Assembly: GCF_045055655.1 (NCBI RefSeq)
Contig: NZ_JBANFI010000004.1
Span: 248,001-312,000, forward strand
DNA: 64,000 bases
From: Marinospirillum alkalitolerans
Lineage (GTDB): Bacteria; Pseudomonadota; Gammaproteobacteria; Pseudomonadales; Halomonadaceae
Direction: 5' to 3'
Shown here: positions 17,128 through 25,970 of the stretch, one piece after another
Layout of the letters: each line of letters begins with the position of its first letter
Numbering within the stretch: position 1 is the first letter of the stretch
Translations under genes and position numbers: made by a program
Notes under the pieces: model-generated
Told to the model about the DNA's origin: nothing
Seen by the model: only the letters and a program-made list of their open reading frames with translations
The model's database searches: none

Positions 17128-18339
17128 TTAAAGGGTGATACCCTGCAGGGCAGCCACAGTCATGATGTCTTTATCACCACGACCTGAGAGGTTAACGACC
17201 AGATGCTGGTCTGCACTCAAGGTGGGCGCTAAGCGCTTGGCATAGGCCAGAGCATGGCTTGATTCCAGCGCCGGAATAATGCCCTCAAAGGCACAAAGAT
17301 CCTGAAAAGCATCCATCACTTCTGCATCAGTGGCCACTTCATACTGCACCCGCCCTCTGTCTTTTAAATAGGCATGTTCAGGGCCAACACCTGGGTAGTC
17401 CAGACCAGCAGAGATGGAGTGAGTTTCAATAATCTGACCCGCAGCATCTTCCATCAAATAGGTTCGATTACCATGTAAGACACCAGGGCGACCAGCATTC
17501 AGCGGTGCAGCATGACGCCCTGTTTCCAAGCCATCGCCTCCCGCTTCAACACCATACATCTTGACGTCATCATCGGTCATAAAAGGATAGAAAAGACCCA
17601 GCGCGTTGGAGCCACCGCCCACACAAGCAATCAAGGCATCTGGCAGGCGGCCAATCTGCTCAAGGCATTGTTGACGAGCTTCTCGCCCAGCAACCGAATT
17701 AAAATCGCGCACCAGCTTGGGATAGGGGTGAGGGCCGGCCACCGTGCCGATGATGTAAAAAGTATCATCAACATTGGTCACCCAATCACGCAGTGCTTCA
17801 TTCATGGCATCTTTCAGGGTTTTGGAGCCAGATTGCACCGGAATCACCTCAGCCCCCAGCAGCTTCATCCGATAGACATTCGGGGCTTGACGCTTGACAT
17901 CTTCTGCGCCCATATACACCTGACACTTGAGACCAAGGCGTGCGGCTACAGTGGCGGTTGCCACACCATGCTGACCGGCACCTGTCTCAGCAATCACACG
18001 CGGCTTGCCTGAATACTTGGCCAGTAACGCCTGCCCGACCGTGTTATTGACCTTGTGCGCGCCAGTGTGATTGAGATCTTCACGCTTGAGCCAGATTTGC
18101 GCGCCACCAAGGTGCTTCGACCAGCGTTCTGCATGATACAGCGGAGAAGGACGACCCACATAAAACGCCAGATCACGATCAAACTCAGCCTGAAAAGCTG
18201 GGTCTGCGCTCAGACGCGTATACTGTTCATCGAGCTGTTCCAAAGCAAAGCTCAGGGTTTCTGAGACAAAACGTCCACCATAGGGCCCAAAGTGGCCGGT
18301 GGCATCGGGCAGATTCAGCAAATCAGCAAATTTAGACAC
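17128..18339 (-). CDS. trpB: Tryptophan synthase beta chain
   Basis: This 403-residue PLP enzyme condenses indole with serine to tryptophan. Lys96 in LNHTGAHKVNN forms the PLP Schiff base. The phosphate cup is ACVGGGSNALGLFYPF near residue 235, and YGVEAGGDG supplies further family signature. It starts 12 nt after trpF, and trpA follows. Confidence 0.98.
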   Translation of the reverse strand: MSKFADLLNLPDATGHFGPYGGRFVSETLSFALEQLDEQYTRLSADPAFQAEFDRDLAFYVGRPSPLYHAERWSKHLGGAQIWLKREDLNHTGAHKVNNTVGQALLAKYSGKPRVIAETGAGQHGVATATVAARLGLKCQVYMGAEDVKRQAPNVYRMKLLGAEVIPVQSGSKTLKDAMNEALRDWVTNVDDTFYIIGTVAGPHPYPKLVRDFNSVAGREARQQCLEQIGRLPDALIACVGGGSNALGLFYPFMTDDDVKMYGVEAGGDGLETGRHAAPLNAGRPGVLHGNRTYLMEDAAGQIIETHSISAGLDYPGVGPEHAYLKDRGRVQYEVATDAEVMDAFQDLCAFEGIIPALESSHALAYAKRLAPTLSADQHLVVNLSGRGDKDIMTVAALQGITL

Positions 18340-18351
18340 GCACTTTACCCC

Positions 18352-18969
18352 TTAACATCGGACAGCCTTGATAAAGGCCTCTAATTGAGTCGGGCATTTT
18401 ATACCCCGACTCTGCTCAACACCACCTGAAACATCGACAGCATAAGGCTGGGTCTGCGCGATGCAGGCAGCGACATTCTCGGCATCCAAGCCACCGGCTA
18501 CTATCCAGTTTTGCGCTTGACTGCGTGGAACACGCTGCCAATCAAAACAAGCGCCTGTGCCTCCCGGCACACCCGGCGTATAGGCATCCAACAAAAAGCC
18601 CTGCGCACTCGGCCAGGCCAAAGCGGCCTGCTCAGGCTGAACATCAGGACGCATACGCAAGGCTTTGATATAGGGTCGACCAAATTGGCGACAAAAGGCT
18701 TCTGGCTCATCACCATGAAACTGCAATAGCTCCAAAGGCACCTGACGCAGCGTCTGCTCTACCTGCTCCACGCTAGGATTGACAAACAAACCGACCCGGG
18801 TCACAAAAGGCGGTGTCGCTGCAGCCAAGATCTGCGCCTGCTCGGGCGTCACCGCGCGTGGGCTTGGCGCATAAAAGACAAAACCCAGTGCGTCAACGCC
18901 AAGGCGTGCGGCCAAACGCACATCTTCTACACGAGTCAGACCACATATTTTAATTCTGACGACTGCCAT
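18352..18969 (-). CDS. trpF: Phosphoribosylanthranilate isomerase
   Basis: This 205-residue TIM-barrel enzyme converts phosphoribosylanthranilate to CdRP in tryptophan synthesis. The general base is the Cys of IKICGLTRVEDV, near residue 9. The general acid aspartate is in LLDAYTPGVPGGTG. The phosphate-binding end is YAVDVSGGVEQSRGIK. It is monofunctional and not fused to TrpC. About 165 nt separate it from truA, and a weak promoter there may start a trpFBA-accD transcript. Confidence 0.96.
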   Translation of the reverse strand: MAVVRIKICGLTRVEDVRLAARLGVDALGFVFYAPSPRAVTPEQAQILAAATPPFVTRVGLFVNPSVEQVEQTLRQVPLELLQFHGDEPEAFCRQFGRPYIKALRMRPDVQPEQAALAWPSAQGFLLDAYTPGVPGGTGACFDWQRVPRSQAQNWIVAGGLDAENVAACIAQTQPYAVDVSGGVEQSRGIKCPTQLEAFIKAVRC

Positions 18970-19043
18970 AAAAATTCCTGATTGATCAATGCGCTATCTC
19001 CAGCTTCCTAGTAGCGAAGAGCAAGCTTGAACCTGATCACTAG

Positions 19044-19071
19044 ACTCTACCATAAGCGTCTGATGAGTGAA
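19044..19071 (-). promoter_or_regulatory. Weak candidate promoter for trpFBA
   Basis: On the minus strand TTCACT and TAGAGT are spaced 16 nt apart in the truA-trpF gap, about 75 nt before trpF. Each box matches the sigma-70 consensus at four positions. No leader peptide rich in tryptophan was seen. Confidence 0.33.
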
Positions 19072-19134
19072 GAGTGGAAGCCAGATTTATTTACATTGAT
19101 ACAAGACAAAAGGCATCAACAAAATTGATTGGCC

Positions 19135-20082
19135 CTATCTCAGGGCCTCAGGATGGTGGCGAGCCACATACAAATCAGATTGGCTGCGCGTTAAATCGCT
19201 GCGATGCCAGCTGGGCAGAAACTCGGGATAGGGTGCATCAGGGTCTTCATCGGCCAGCAGGGTCATAAAGTGCGGACCCAGTGGCCCCTGAGGGAGCTGG
19301 TAACGCTCAGGATAGAGCGCGCCAATCAGGTACAAACCCTCAGCAGGTGCCGTCATCCCCGCCTGCGCACGCTGTTTGGCTTCTAAGAGCGTTTGCACCC
19401 ACTCTATCGGCCGCTCGCCAGTGCCGATCTTCATTAAGGTGCCAACAATATTACGCACCATATGATGTAAAAAAGCATTCGCCTGAATATCAACAATAAT
19501 CCAGTAACCGCGCCGATAAACACGCACAAAGTGCATGTGTCGCCAAGCAATGCGCGATTGGCATTTGGCGGAGCGAAAGCAGGAAAAATCCTTCTCTCCG
19601 ACGAGCAAATCTGCAGCGGCCTGCATTTTTTCGACATCCAGCGCATCATGACACCAAGCGACCAGATTATGCAGACCGGCTGGACGGTTAATGTGATTAT
19701 GCAAGACATAGCGATAGCGCCGCGCTAAAGCCGAATGGCGCGCATGAAAATGCTCAGGGACAGAACGGGCCCACAAGACACGAATATCAGGTGGTAGTGC
19801 ATTATTGCCACCACGCACCCATGCCCGCTCGGAGCGCGCAACGGGACTATCAAAATGCACCACCTGCGCAGAAGCATGAACACCGGCATCCGTGCGGCCA
19901 GCACACATCACGCTTATGGGCTCTTGGGCGACCAGCGTCAGGGCTTTTTCTAATAGAGGTTGCACGCTTGGCACGCCCTGCTGGGTTTGCCAGCCATGAT
20001 AGGCACTACCTTGGTATTCTACAGCTAAGGCAAAACGCCCCGCTGGAAGGGGGCGTTCTGAAGGTTGGGTAAAAAACGACAT
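19135..20082 (-). CDS. truA: tRNA pseudouridine(38-40) synthase
   Basis: This 315-residue enzyme converts uridines 38-40 of the anticodon stem-loop to pseudouridine. The catalytic aspartate is Asp65 in CAGRTDAGVHA. The N-terminal ALAVEYQGSAYHGWQTQ and the segment ANAFLHHMVRNIVGTLMKIG are diagnostic. The C-terminus is about 40 residues longer than in E. coli TruA (270 residues), ending in a charged tail. It starts 12 nt after fimV, and fimV-truA is the conserved Pseudomonas order. Confidence 0.96.
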   Translation of the reverse strand: MSFFTQPSERPLPAGRFALAVEYQGSAYHGWQTQQGVPSVQPLLEKALTLVAQEPISVMCAGRTDAGVHASAQVVHFDSPVARSERAWVRGGNNALPPDIRVLWARSVPEHFHARHSALARRYRYVLHNHINRPAGLHNLVAWCHDALDVEKMQAAADLLVGEKDFSCFRSAKCQSRIAWRHMHFVRVYRRGYWIIVDIQANAFLHHMVRNIVGTLMKIGTGERPIEWVQTLLEAKQRAQAGMTAPAEGLYLIGALYPERYQLPQGPLGPHFMTLLADEDPDAPYPEFLPSWHRSDLTRSQSDLYVARHHPEALR

Positions 20083-20094
20083 CTTAGGTTTTGA

Positions 20095-22659
20095 TCATCC
20101 TAGTTGCTCCAACATCTGCTGCGCCGTCGCGGCATGGTCTGGATCGGCGAGCTCGACTATCTTCTCAAGGATATCACGCGCACCTTGTTTATCGCCCATT
20201 TCGATATAGGCTGTGGCCAGATCCAGCTGAGTGGTCCATTCGCTCTCTTCTGCAGCGAAGTCTAAATCATCCAGATCACCCAGTGCATCCAGACCATCGA
20301 GCTGATCAGTGGCCAGCTCCAGATCCCAATCCTGCTCTGGCTGCTGCTGAGCTGACGACGGCTGAATCTGTGGATCGCTTTCCAACGGATGAGACTCAGC
20401 GGGGGCTGCGGGTGTTTCTAGTTCCACCAGATCATCGGCACCTTGCAGATCTTCATGAATCATCAAGCTTTCCAACTCGGACAGATCTTCACTCAAGGCG
20501 GACAATTCCGCATCAATTTGAGGATCCGCCACTGATTGAGTCGACACTTCAGCCTTCTGATCATCTGGATCTAATCCATCCAGCGCTGACAGAAAATCAC
20601 TGGCCTCCTGATTGGGCTGCACCGGATCAAAATCCGCAACCTCAACCAAATCAGCTTCTAACTCTTGCGCCTCAAGGGGCTGATCCAAGTCTAATTCAAA
20701 ATCGAAATCGGCTGCCTCTGGTTCTACTGCCACTGAGGCGGCGGGTGCGGGTGCCTCCTCTTGTGTGGCGGCCAAAAGCAGGTCCAATTCATCATCTGCA
20801 CTCAATTCATTTTGCGCCGCCTCGGGTGCGGCTGCAGGGCGCTCGTCAGCAGCTGGAGTCTCTAGATCAAACTCGCTTAGATCCAGTTCCTCCAAATCAA
20901 CCTCGCCTAAATCCAAATCACTGAAATCCCCAGCATCCAGATCGAACGTCTCCAGCTTGGCATCTGCCGCATGCGACTCATCAGACTCTGGCGCATTGAT
21001 CGGCTGGCTGGAATGAGGCTCCTGAGCGGGGCTAGCGTCAGCCAGATCCAGCTCCTCAAGATCCAGTTCGTCAAAAGCCATTTCACCTAAATCCATTTCG
21101 CCTAAATCCAGCTCTTGTGGCTCAGACAGAGCAGGTTCAGCAGGCGTCTCAATGGCCTCCTGCTGGGCTTGACTCATCAAGCGCGCCAGATCTTCCGCTT
21201 TATGCATGGCTGCTGTAGAGACACCCGCTTGCACAAGAGCCTGATGTTGATGAGCAAACTGTGGTTGATCATCAAGCTCAACCAGCAATTCAAGCAGCTT
21301 GAGGCGCAGGTCTTCACGCTCTGGCTGGGCCACAATCGCCGCTTCGAGCAGCTTCGCAGCCTGCTCTAAACGGCCATAAGCCATCAGGGATTCGGCTTCA
21401 ATTAGTGGATCGATGGGCTGTTCTGTTGCCAAGGATGCTGTGTCATCCCCAGCGGATGCCGCCGGCTGAGTCAGCGAAGATAAAGCGGCATCGGACAAGG
21501 GGTCCTGATCCAGCTCCGCGCTGAGATCCTGAAGCTCATCACCCGCTTCCAGCTCATCCAGTTCATTCAGAGGATGGGCGTGCACATCCAGATCAAAATC
21601 AGAAGAGGTGGCATTGTGCGCCGCCAGCAGATCTTCTTCGAGCGTTTTATGCTTTTCTTGCGCGACCTGAGCCGCCTGCTCCGCTTGCGCCAAACGACGA
21701 CGTGCTGCAAGCAGACCCCACAATAACAAGAGGGTCACCAGGCCCAGACCCCCTGCCAGCGCATAGGGCAGAGGTTGCGCTTTCACGGCCTCTAAACCTT
21801 GCAGTGGTGCCGCCGCCACAGGAGGCACACGCACAGGTTCAGCTTGGGGCGCAGGCACTTCTACGATCACCTGCGGCCGATCGATCAGCTGCTGCTCCAG
21901 ATCACTCAGTTGATCATCCTTCAGGCGAATCAATGACTGCAAGGTATTGACCTGCTGTTGCATATCCGCCAGACGTTCGGCCAACTCATCCCGCTCACGC
22001 TCAACGCCTTGCAGCTCTTCTTCCACTGCATTGAGGCGCTGTTGCGTGGCGCGCAACTCTGTGGCCTCGGCAGCCGCAGCGGAAAGCTGCAAACTCGGTT
22101 CTGGGGTAGCAGGCCGCGCCGATGGAACAGGCCGCTCAGCAGCTGGCTGAGCAGCTGGAGCCGCGACCGAAGGCGCTGGACGGCTGGCCGCTGGGCGAAC
22201 AGGAGCAGGCGGCTCAGGAGCACGACTCGATACCCAGAGTTGATTCTGACGCCGAACCTCTTCCTCGGCCTGAGCGGCTGTGCGACTGCGCATGGCGGCA
22301 GCGCTAGGAATGATCAGGTGGGAACCGGCTTCCATCTCATTAATATTGCGACTGGGGAAGGCATGAGGGTTGGCATCGCGAATCGCCAACATAGCTTGCT
22401 TGATAGTGATGTCATTCGCGGGACGATGCACACGCGCCAGACTCCACAGCGTGTCACGTGGCCCAACTTGCACTCGACGCCCAGCTGGGGTGTGCGTTGA
22501 CACCAAGGCTGTGCGCCACTCTTCGGCCGACAGGGCGCGCTCACTGGGGACCAGCCCGACGTCCTGTTCAGCTGCCATCAAGCCCATGGGCGTCAGCAGC
22601 AATCCTGCCGCAATCCCTACCCATGGCCGCGAACCCCTTATCAAAGACTTCCTTTGCAT
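20095..22659 (-). CDS. fimV: FimV-like peptidoglycan-binding polar scaffold protein
   Basis: The 854-residue protein has a signal peptide (GIAAGLLLTPMGLMA) and a LysM-like segment at about residues 60-113 (VGPRDTLWSLARVHRP). A coiled coil lies at about 195-250, a membrane helix near 297-317 (LAGGLGLVTLLLLWGLLAA), and a very acidic cytoplasmic region follows. The acidic region repeats LDLGEMDLGEMAFDELDLEE-like units. The C-terminus is a FimV-type TPR-like motif (DLATAYIEMGDKQGARDILE). FimV supports type IV pilus assembly, twitching and polar localisation in Pseudomonas. The order asd-fimV-truA is as in that genus. No pilus genes are in the window. Confidence 0.92.
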   Translation of the reverse strand: MQRKSLIRGSRPWVGIAAGLLLTPMGLMAAEQDVGLVPSERALSAEEWRTALVSTHTPAGRRVQVGPRDTLWSLARVHRPANDITIKQAMLAIRDANPHAFPSRNINEMEAGSHLIIPSAAAMRSRTAAQAEEEVRRQNQLWVSSRAPEPPAPVRPAASRPAPSVAAPAAQPAAERPVPSARPATPEPSLQLSAAAAEATELRATQQRLNAVEEELQGVERERDELAERLADMQQQVNTLQSLIRLKDDQLSDLEQQLIDRPQVIVEVPAPQAEPVRVPPVAAAPLQGLEAVKAQPLPYALAGGLGLVTLLLLWGLLAARRRLAQAEQAAQVAQEKHKTLEEDLLAAHNATSSDFDLDVHAHPLNELDELEAGDELQDLSAELDQDPLSDAALSSLTQPAASAGDDTASLATEQPIDPLIEAESLMAYGRLEQAAKLLEAAIVAQPEREDLRLKLLELLVELDDQPQFAHQHQALVQAGVSTAAMHKAEDLARLMSQAQQEAIETPAEPALSEPQELDLGEMDLGEMAFDELDLEELDLADASPAQEPHSSQPINAPESDESHAADAKLETFDLDAGDFSDLDLGEVDLEELDLSEFDLETPAADERPAAAPEAAQNELSADDELDLLLAATQEEAPAPAASVAVEPEAADFDFELDLDQPLEAQELEADLVEVADFDPVQPNQEASDFLSALDGLDPDDQKAEVSTQSVADPQIDAELSALSEDLSELESLMIHEDLQGADDLVELETPAAPAESHPLESDPQIQPSSAQQQPEQDWDLELATDQLDGLDALGDLDDLDFAAEESEWTTQLDLATAYIEMGDKQGARDILEKIVELADPDHAATAQQMLEQLG

Positions 22660-22830
22660 ATCCTGCCCCTAACTGATCTGATCTATGGCCTAGCAGCGCA
22701 ATGACTGTCTCGGTGCCTCGCTTCTGAACACCCTCGGCACTCACGACCAGAGCTGCCTGCGGGTTCATTCACGGTTCTTTACATCGATGATGGCTTTTTT
22801 TAACAGTTTTTGCTCACTTTGTCATGGTCA

Positions 22831-22860
22831 AATTAACAAAACGGCAGCCGAAGCTGCCGT
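22831..22860 (-). terminator. Intrinsic terminator after asd, UUCG-type tetraloop
   Basis: On the minus strand ACGGCAGC and GCTGCCGT form a perfect 8-bp stem closed by a TTCG loop, followed by TTTGTTAATTT. It lies 59 nt after the asd stop and separates the leuCDB-asd unit from fimV. UUCG loops are unusually stable in RNA. Confidence 0.8.
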
Positions 22861-22918
22861 TGATCAATGCCTTGCCGACTCAGCGTGGATTCTCGTGCTG
22901 AATCACCTGTGCGCTTGG

Positions 22919-24025
22919 CTAGTTTTCAAGCAGAATCCGTAGCATACGACGCAAAGGCTCGGCCGCACCCCAAAGAAGCTGATCGCCAACAGAAAAGGCC
23001 GACAGATACTCTGGCCCCATATTCATCTTACGCAAGCGACCCACTGGCACGCTCAGGGTTCCGGTCACCGCTGTGGGTCCGAGATCACGAATAGAAGCCT
23101 CACGCTCATTGGGCACAACCTTGACCCACTGGTTATGCTGGGCGAGCAGATCATGGATCTCGTCTAAAGGTACATCCTGCTTGAGCTTAATCGTGAACGC
23201 CTGACTATGACAGCGCATGGCACCAATGCGAACACACAAGCCATCAATCGGGATCGGCTGAGCGTTCAGGCCAAGAATCTTGTTGGTTTCAACATGGCCT
23301 TTCCATTCTTCTTTACTTTGGCGATTGTCCAGCTGCTTATCGATATAAGGAATCAGACTCCCCGCCAGCGGGACACCAAACTGATCTGTCGGGAAATCAG
23401 CTGAGCGCATCGCGGCCGCCACCTTGCGATCAATATCCAAAATCGCGGAAGAGGGATTGGCCAGCTCAGGTGCCACCGCATCACGCAAGGCTCCCATCTG
23501 CTTAAGCAGCTCACGCATATTCTGCGCACCCGCACCGGAAGCAGCCTGATAGGTCATCGAGGTCATCCACTCGATCATGCCTTTTTCATACAGCCCACCT
23601 AAGGCCATCAGCATCAGGCTCACTGTGCAGTTGCCGCCAACAAAGGTTTTGATACCTTGCTGCAAACCAGCATCAATCACGCTGCGGTTAACAGGATCCA
23701 ATACGATAATACTGTCATCGGCCATACGCAGACTTGAAGCCGCATCGATCCAATAGCCCTGCCAGCCAGCAGCACGCAAGGGGCCATACACGCTATGGGT
23801 ATAATCGCCGCCCTGACAAGTTAGAATCACATCCAGTTTTTTCAGCGCATCCAGATCTGTCGCACTTTGCAGAGGCTGGCCATCAGGCCCCGCTTGCCCA
23901 GCCTGAGAGGTGGTAAAATACACCGCCTCGATCAGATCAAAATCACCTTCTTCTTGCATCCGCTGAAGCAGCACTGAACCCACCATGCCACGCCAGCCGA
24001 CCAAACCCACCGTCAATTTTGCCAT
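22919..24025 (-). CDS. asd: Aspartate-semialdehyde dehydrogenase
   Basis: This 368-residue NADP enzyme makes aspartate semialdehyde for lysine, threonine, methionine and diaminopimelate. The catalytic Cys133 is in GGNCTVSLML. The N-terminal nucleotide loop is VGLVGWRGMVGS. The family segment QAASGAGAQNMRELLKQMG and the histidine-bearing GAMRCHSQAFTIKL are present. I chose the ATG at 24023-24025 (MAKLTVGLVG), preceded by AAGAAG. The frame extends 22 codons further but that part is unlike the family. Confidence 0.97.
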   Translation of the reverse strand: MAKLTVGLVGWRGMVGSVLLQRMQEEGDFDLIEAVYFTTSQAGQAGPDGQPLQSATDLDALKKLDVILTCQGGDYTHSVYGPLRAAGWQGYWIDAASSLRMADDSIIVLDPVNRSVIDAGLQQGIKTFVGGNCTVSLMLMALGGLYEKGMIEWMTSMTYQAASGAGAQNMRELLKQMGALRDAVAPELANPSSAILDIDRKVAAAMRSADFPTDQFGVPLAGSLIPYIDKQLDNRQSKEEWKGHVETNKILGLNAQPIPIDGLCVRIGAMRCHSQAFTIKLKQDVPLDEIHDLLAQHNQWVKVVPNEREASIRDLGPTAVTGTLSVPVGRLRKMNMGPEYLSAFSVGDQLLWGAAEPLRRMLRILLEN

Positions 24026-24115
24026 CTTCTTTATGTCCTCTTTGTGCCGCCTTGATCTGCTATAGAAATGAGGCCAAGGCGGCGGTATCAATGCTCGGCT
24101 TTTAGCTCAACGAGA

Positions 24116-25207
24116 TTAAGGTGCAAGAGCCTTCAGCGCGTTAACGACGGCTGTGCCCATCGCATCCGTACCCACCTGGGTCATGCCCGCAGACAGGATA
24201 TCGGCTGTGCGCAAGCCTTGATCCAATACATCGCTGACTGCCTGCTCGATCTTCTGCGCCAACTCGCCTTCGTTAAAGGAGTAGCGCAACAGCATCGCAA
24301 CAGACAAAATCGTCGCCAGCGGATTGGCGATGTTCTGGCCTGCAATATCAGGTGCAGAGCCGTGACAAGGCTCGTACATGCCCTTGGCCTGCTCATCCAG
24401 CGAAGCCGATGGCAGCATACCTATCGAGCCAGTGAGCATCGCTGCTTCATCAGACAGGATATCGCCAAACATATTGCCAGTGACCACCACATCAAACTGC
24501 TTTGGCGCACGCACCAGCTGCATAGCGGCGTTATCAACATACATGTGCGACAGCTCGACATCGGGATAATCCTTGGCGACCTCTTCCATCACATCACGCC
24601 ATAGCATGGTGACTTCCAAGACATTGGCCTTGTCCACTGAACACACCTTCTTATTGCGCTTGCGGGCCAGTTCAAAAGCCACCCGACCGATACGGCGAAT
24701 CTCGCTTTCGCTATACACATAGGTGTTAAAACCCTGCTTTTCACCATTTTCCAGCTCGCGAATACCCCGGGGTTGGCCGAAGTAGATGCCGCCAGTCAAC
24801 TCGCGCACAATCATGATATCCAGACCAGATACGATTTCTGGCTTCAGACTTGAAGCTTCAGCCAGTTGCGGGTAAAGGATAGCAGGACGCAGATTGCCAA
24901 ACAAATTCAGTTGCTTACGGATACCCAGCAGGCCGCGCTCTGGACGTTTGCTAATATCTGGCAGCTTATCCCACTGAGGGCCGCCCACCGCACCAAGCAA
25001 AATCGCATCCGCAGCCTGTGCCTGTGCCAGCGTCTGCTCAGGCAAGGGCTCACCTGTGGCCTCATAACCCGCACCACCGATCAGGCCCTCCTCCCAGCTC
25101 AGTGCCAGCCCAAAAGTATCTCGACAGACCTCAAGAACCCGCACGGCCTGCGCGGTGATCTCAGGACCGATACCATCGCCAGGTAAAACCAAAATCTTTT
25201 TGCTCAT
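24116..25207 (-). CDS. leuB: 3-isopropylmalate dehydrogenase
   Basis: This 363-residue NAD enzyme performs oxidative decarboxylation in leucine synthesis. Family motifs include LPGDGIGPEITAQAVRVL, the substrate arginines in RPERGLLGIRKQLNLFGNLRP, and the metal site in VTGNMFGDILSDEAAMLTGS. The C-terminal YEPCHGSAPDIAGQNIANP is diagnostic. The start MSKKILVLPG was preferred over an ATG five codons upstream. asd follows, as in Pseudomonas. Confidence 0.97.
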   Translation of the reverse strand: MSKKILVLPGDGIGPEITAQAVRVLEVCRDTFGLALSWEEGLIGGAGYEATGEPLPEQTLAQAQAADAILLGAVGGPQWDKLPDISKRPERGLLGIRKQLNLFGNLRPAILYPQLAEASSLKPEIVSGLDIMIVRELTGGIYFGQPRGIRELENGEKQGFNTYVYSESEIRRIGRVAFELARKRNKKVCSVDKANVLEVTMLWRDVMEEVAKDYPDVELSHMYVDNAAMQLVRAPKQFDVVVTGNMFGDILSDEAAMLTGSIGMLPSASLDEQAKGMYEPCHGSAPDIAGQNIANPLATILSVAMLLRYSFNEGELAQKIEQAVSDVLDQGLRTADILSAGMTQVGTDAMGTAVVNALKALAP

Positions 25208-25250
25208 TGTTTTTTCTCTCACAATTAAAGGGTTCGCAATTCTGTGATTC

Positions 25251-25295
25251 GCAAATCAGCGGCTCTTAAATCAGTGGCCTTAAACCAGTCGCTCG
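25251..25295. repeat. Degenerate 15-bp repeat, three copies
   Basis: Three consecutive imperfect 15-mers lie in the 110-nt leuD-leuB gap: GCAAATCAGCGGCTC, TTAAATCAGTGGCCT and TAAACCAGTCGCTCG. The shared core is AAAYCAGNSGC. No reading frame uses them. They could be remnants of a larger spacer repeat. Confidence 0.5.
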
Positions 25296-25317
25296 CGCAT
25301 GACAGAATCACGCTGAA

Positions 25318-25956
25318 TCAGTTAAAAATCCACGGCGTCACTTGGCGACGCTGGGCTTCATAGGCCTTGATGGCTTCCGCATCTTGCAATGTCAGGCCGA
25401 TATCATCCAAACCTTCGATCAAGCAATGCTGACGAAAGGGATCGACTTCAAAAGACAACACCTCACCTGAGGGTGTCGTCACCTGTGCAGCGGGCAGGTC
25501 GATCAGCAAGCGATAGCCTTCTTGCGCCTGTACTTCCTGGAAAAGACGCTCAATCGTGGCTTCGTCAAACTGGATCAGCAACAGGCCATTTTTGGGTGCA
25601 TTGTTGAAGAAGATATCGGCAAAGCTGCTGGCAATCACCGCACGAAAGCCAAAATCAACCAGGGCCCACGGCGCATGTTCACGCGAGGAGCCACAACCAA
25701 AGTTGGCACGACTGAGCAGAATTTCGCTGCCCTGATAACGCGGCTGATTGAGCACAAAATCCGGATTGATTGGGCGCTGACTGGCATCCTGACCGGGAAA
25801 ACCTTCATCTAAATAGCGCAGTTCATCAAAGAGGTTCGGGCCAAAGCCGGTCCGCTTGATGGACTTTAAAAACTGCTTGGGAATAATTAAATCTGTATCC
25901 ACATTGGCGCGATCTAAGGGAGCAACCAAACCTTGTAACTGAGTAAATTTCTGCAT
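25318..25956 (-). CDS. leuD: 3-isopropylmalate dehydratase small subunit
   Basis: This 212-residue subunit pairs with LeuC to isomerise 2- to 3-isopropylmalate. The swivel-domain motif GCGSSREHAPWALVDFGFRAVI is present near residues 72-93, as is the N-terminal VAPLDRANVDTDLIIPKQFL. Size matches the enteric protein (201 residues). It lies 14 nt downstream of leuC. Confidence 0.97.
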   Translation of the reverse strand: MQKFTQLQGLVAPLDRANVDTDLIIPKQFLKSIKRTGFGPNLFDELRYLDEGFPGQDASQRPINPDFVLNQPRYQGSEILLSRANFGCGSSREHAPWALVDFGFRAVIASSFADIFFNNAPKNGLLLIQFDEATIERLFQEVQAQEGYRLLIDLPAAQVTTPSGEVLSFEVDPFRQHCLIEGLDDIGLTLQDAEAIKAYEAQRRQVTPWIFN

Positions 25957-25970
25957 TTTTCGCTCCTCGC

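Noticed and set aside
20091..20924. A 277-codon plus-strand frame opposite fimV
   Set aside because: It is the complement of the repetitive acidic FimV region, gives a Pro/Arg/His-rich product with no recognisable domain, and lies antisense to a well-supported gene.
22568..22768. A possible small gene or leader overlapping the fimV start
   Set aside because: Most of the frame lies inside the fimV signal-peptide region in another phase, and no ribosome-binding site or conserved pattern was seen.
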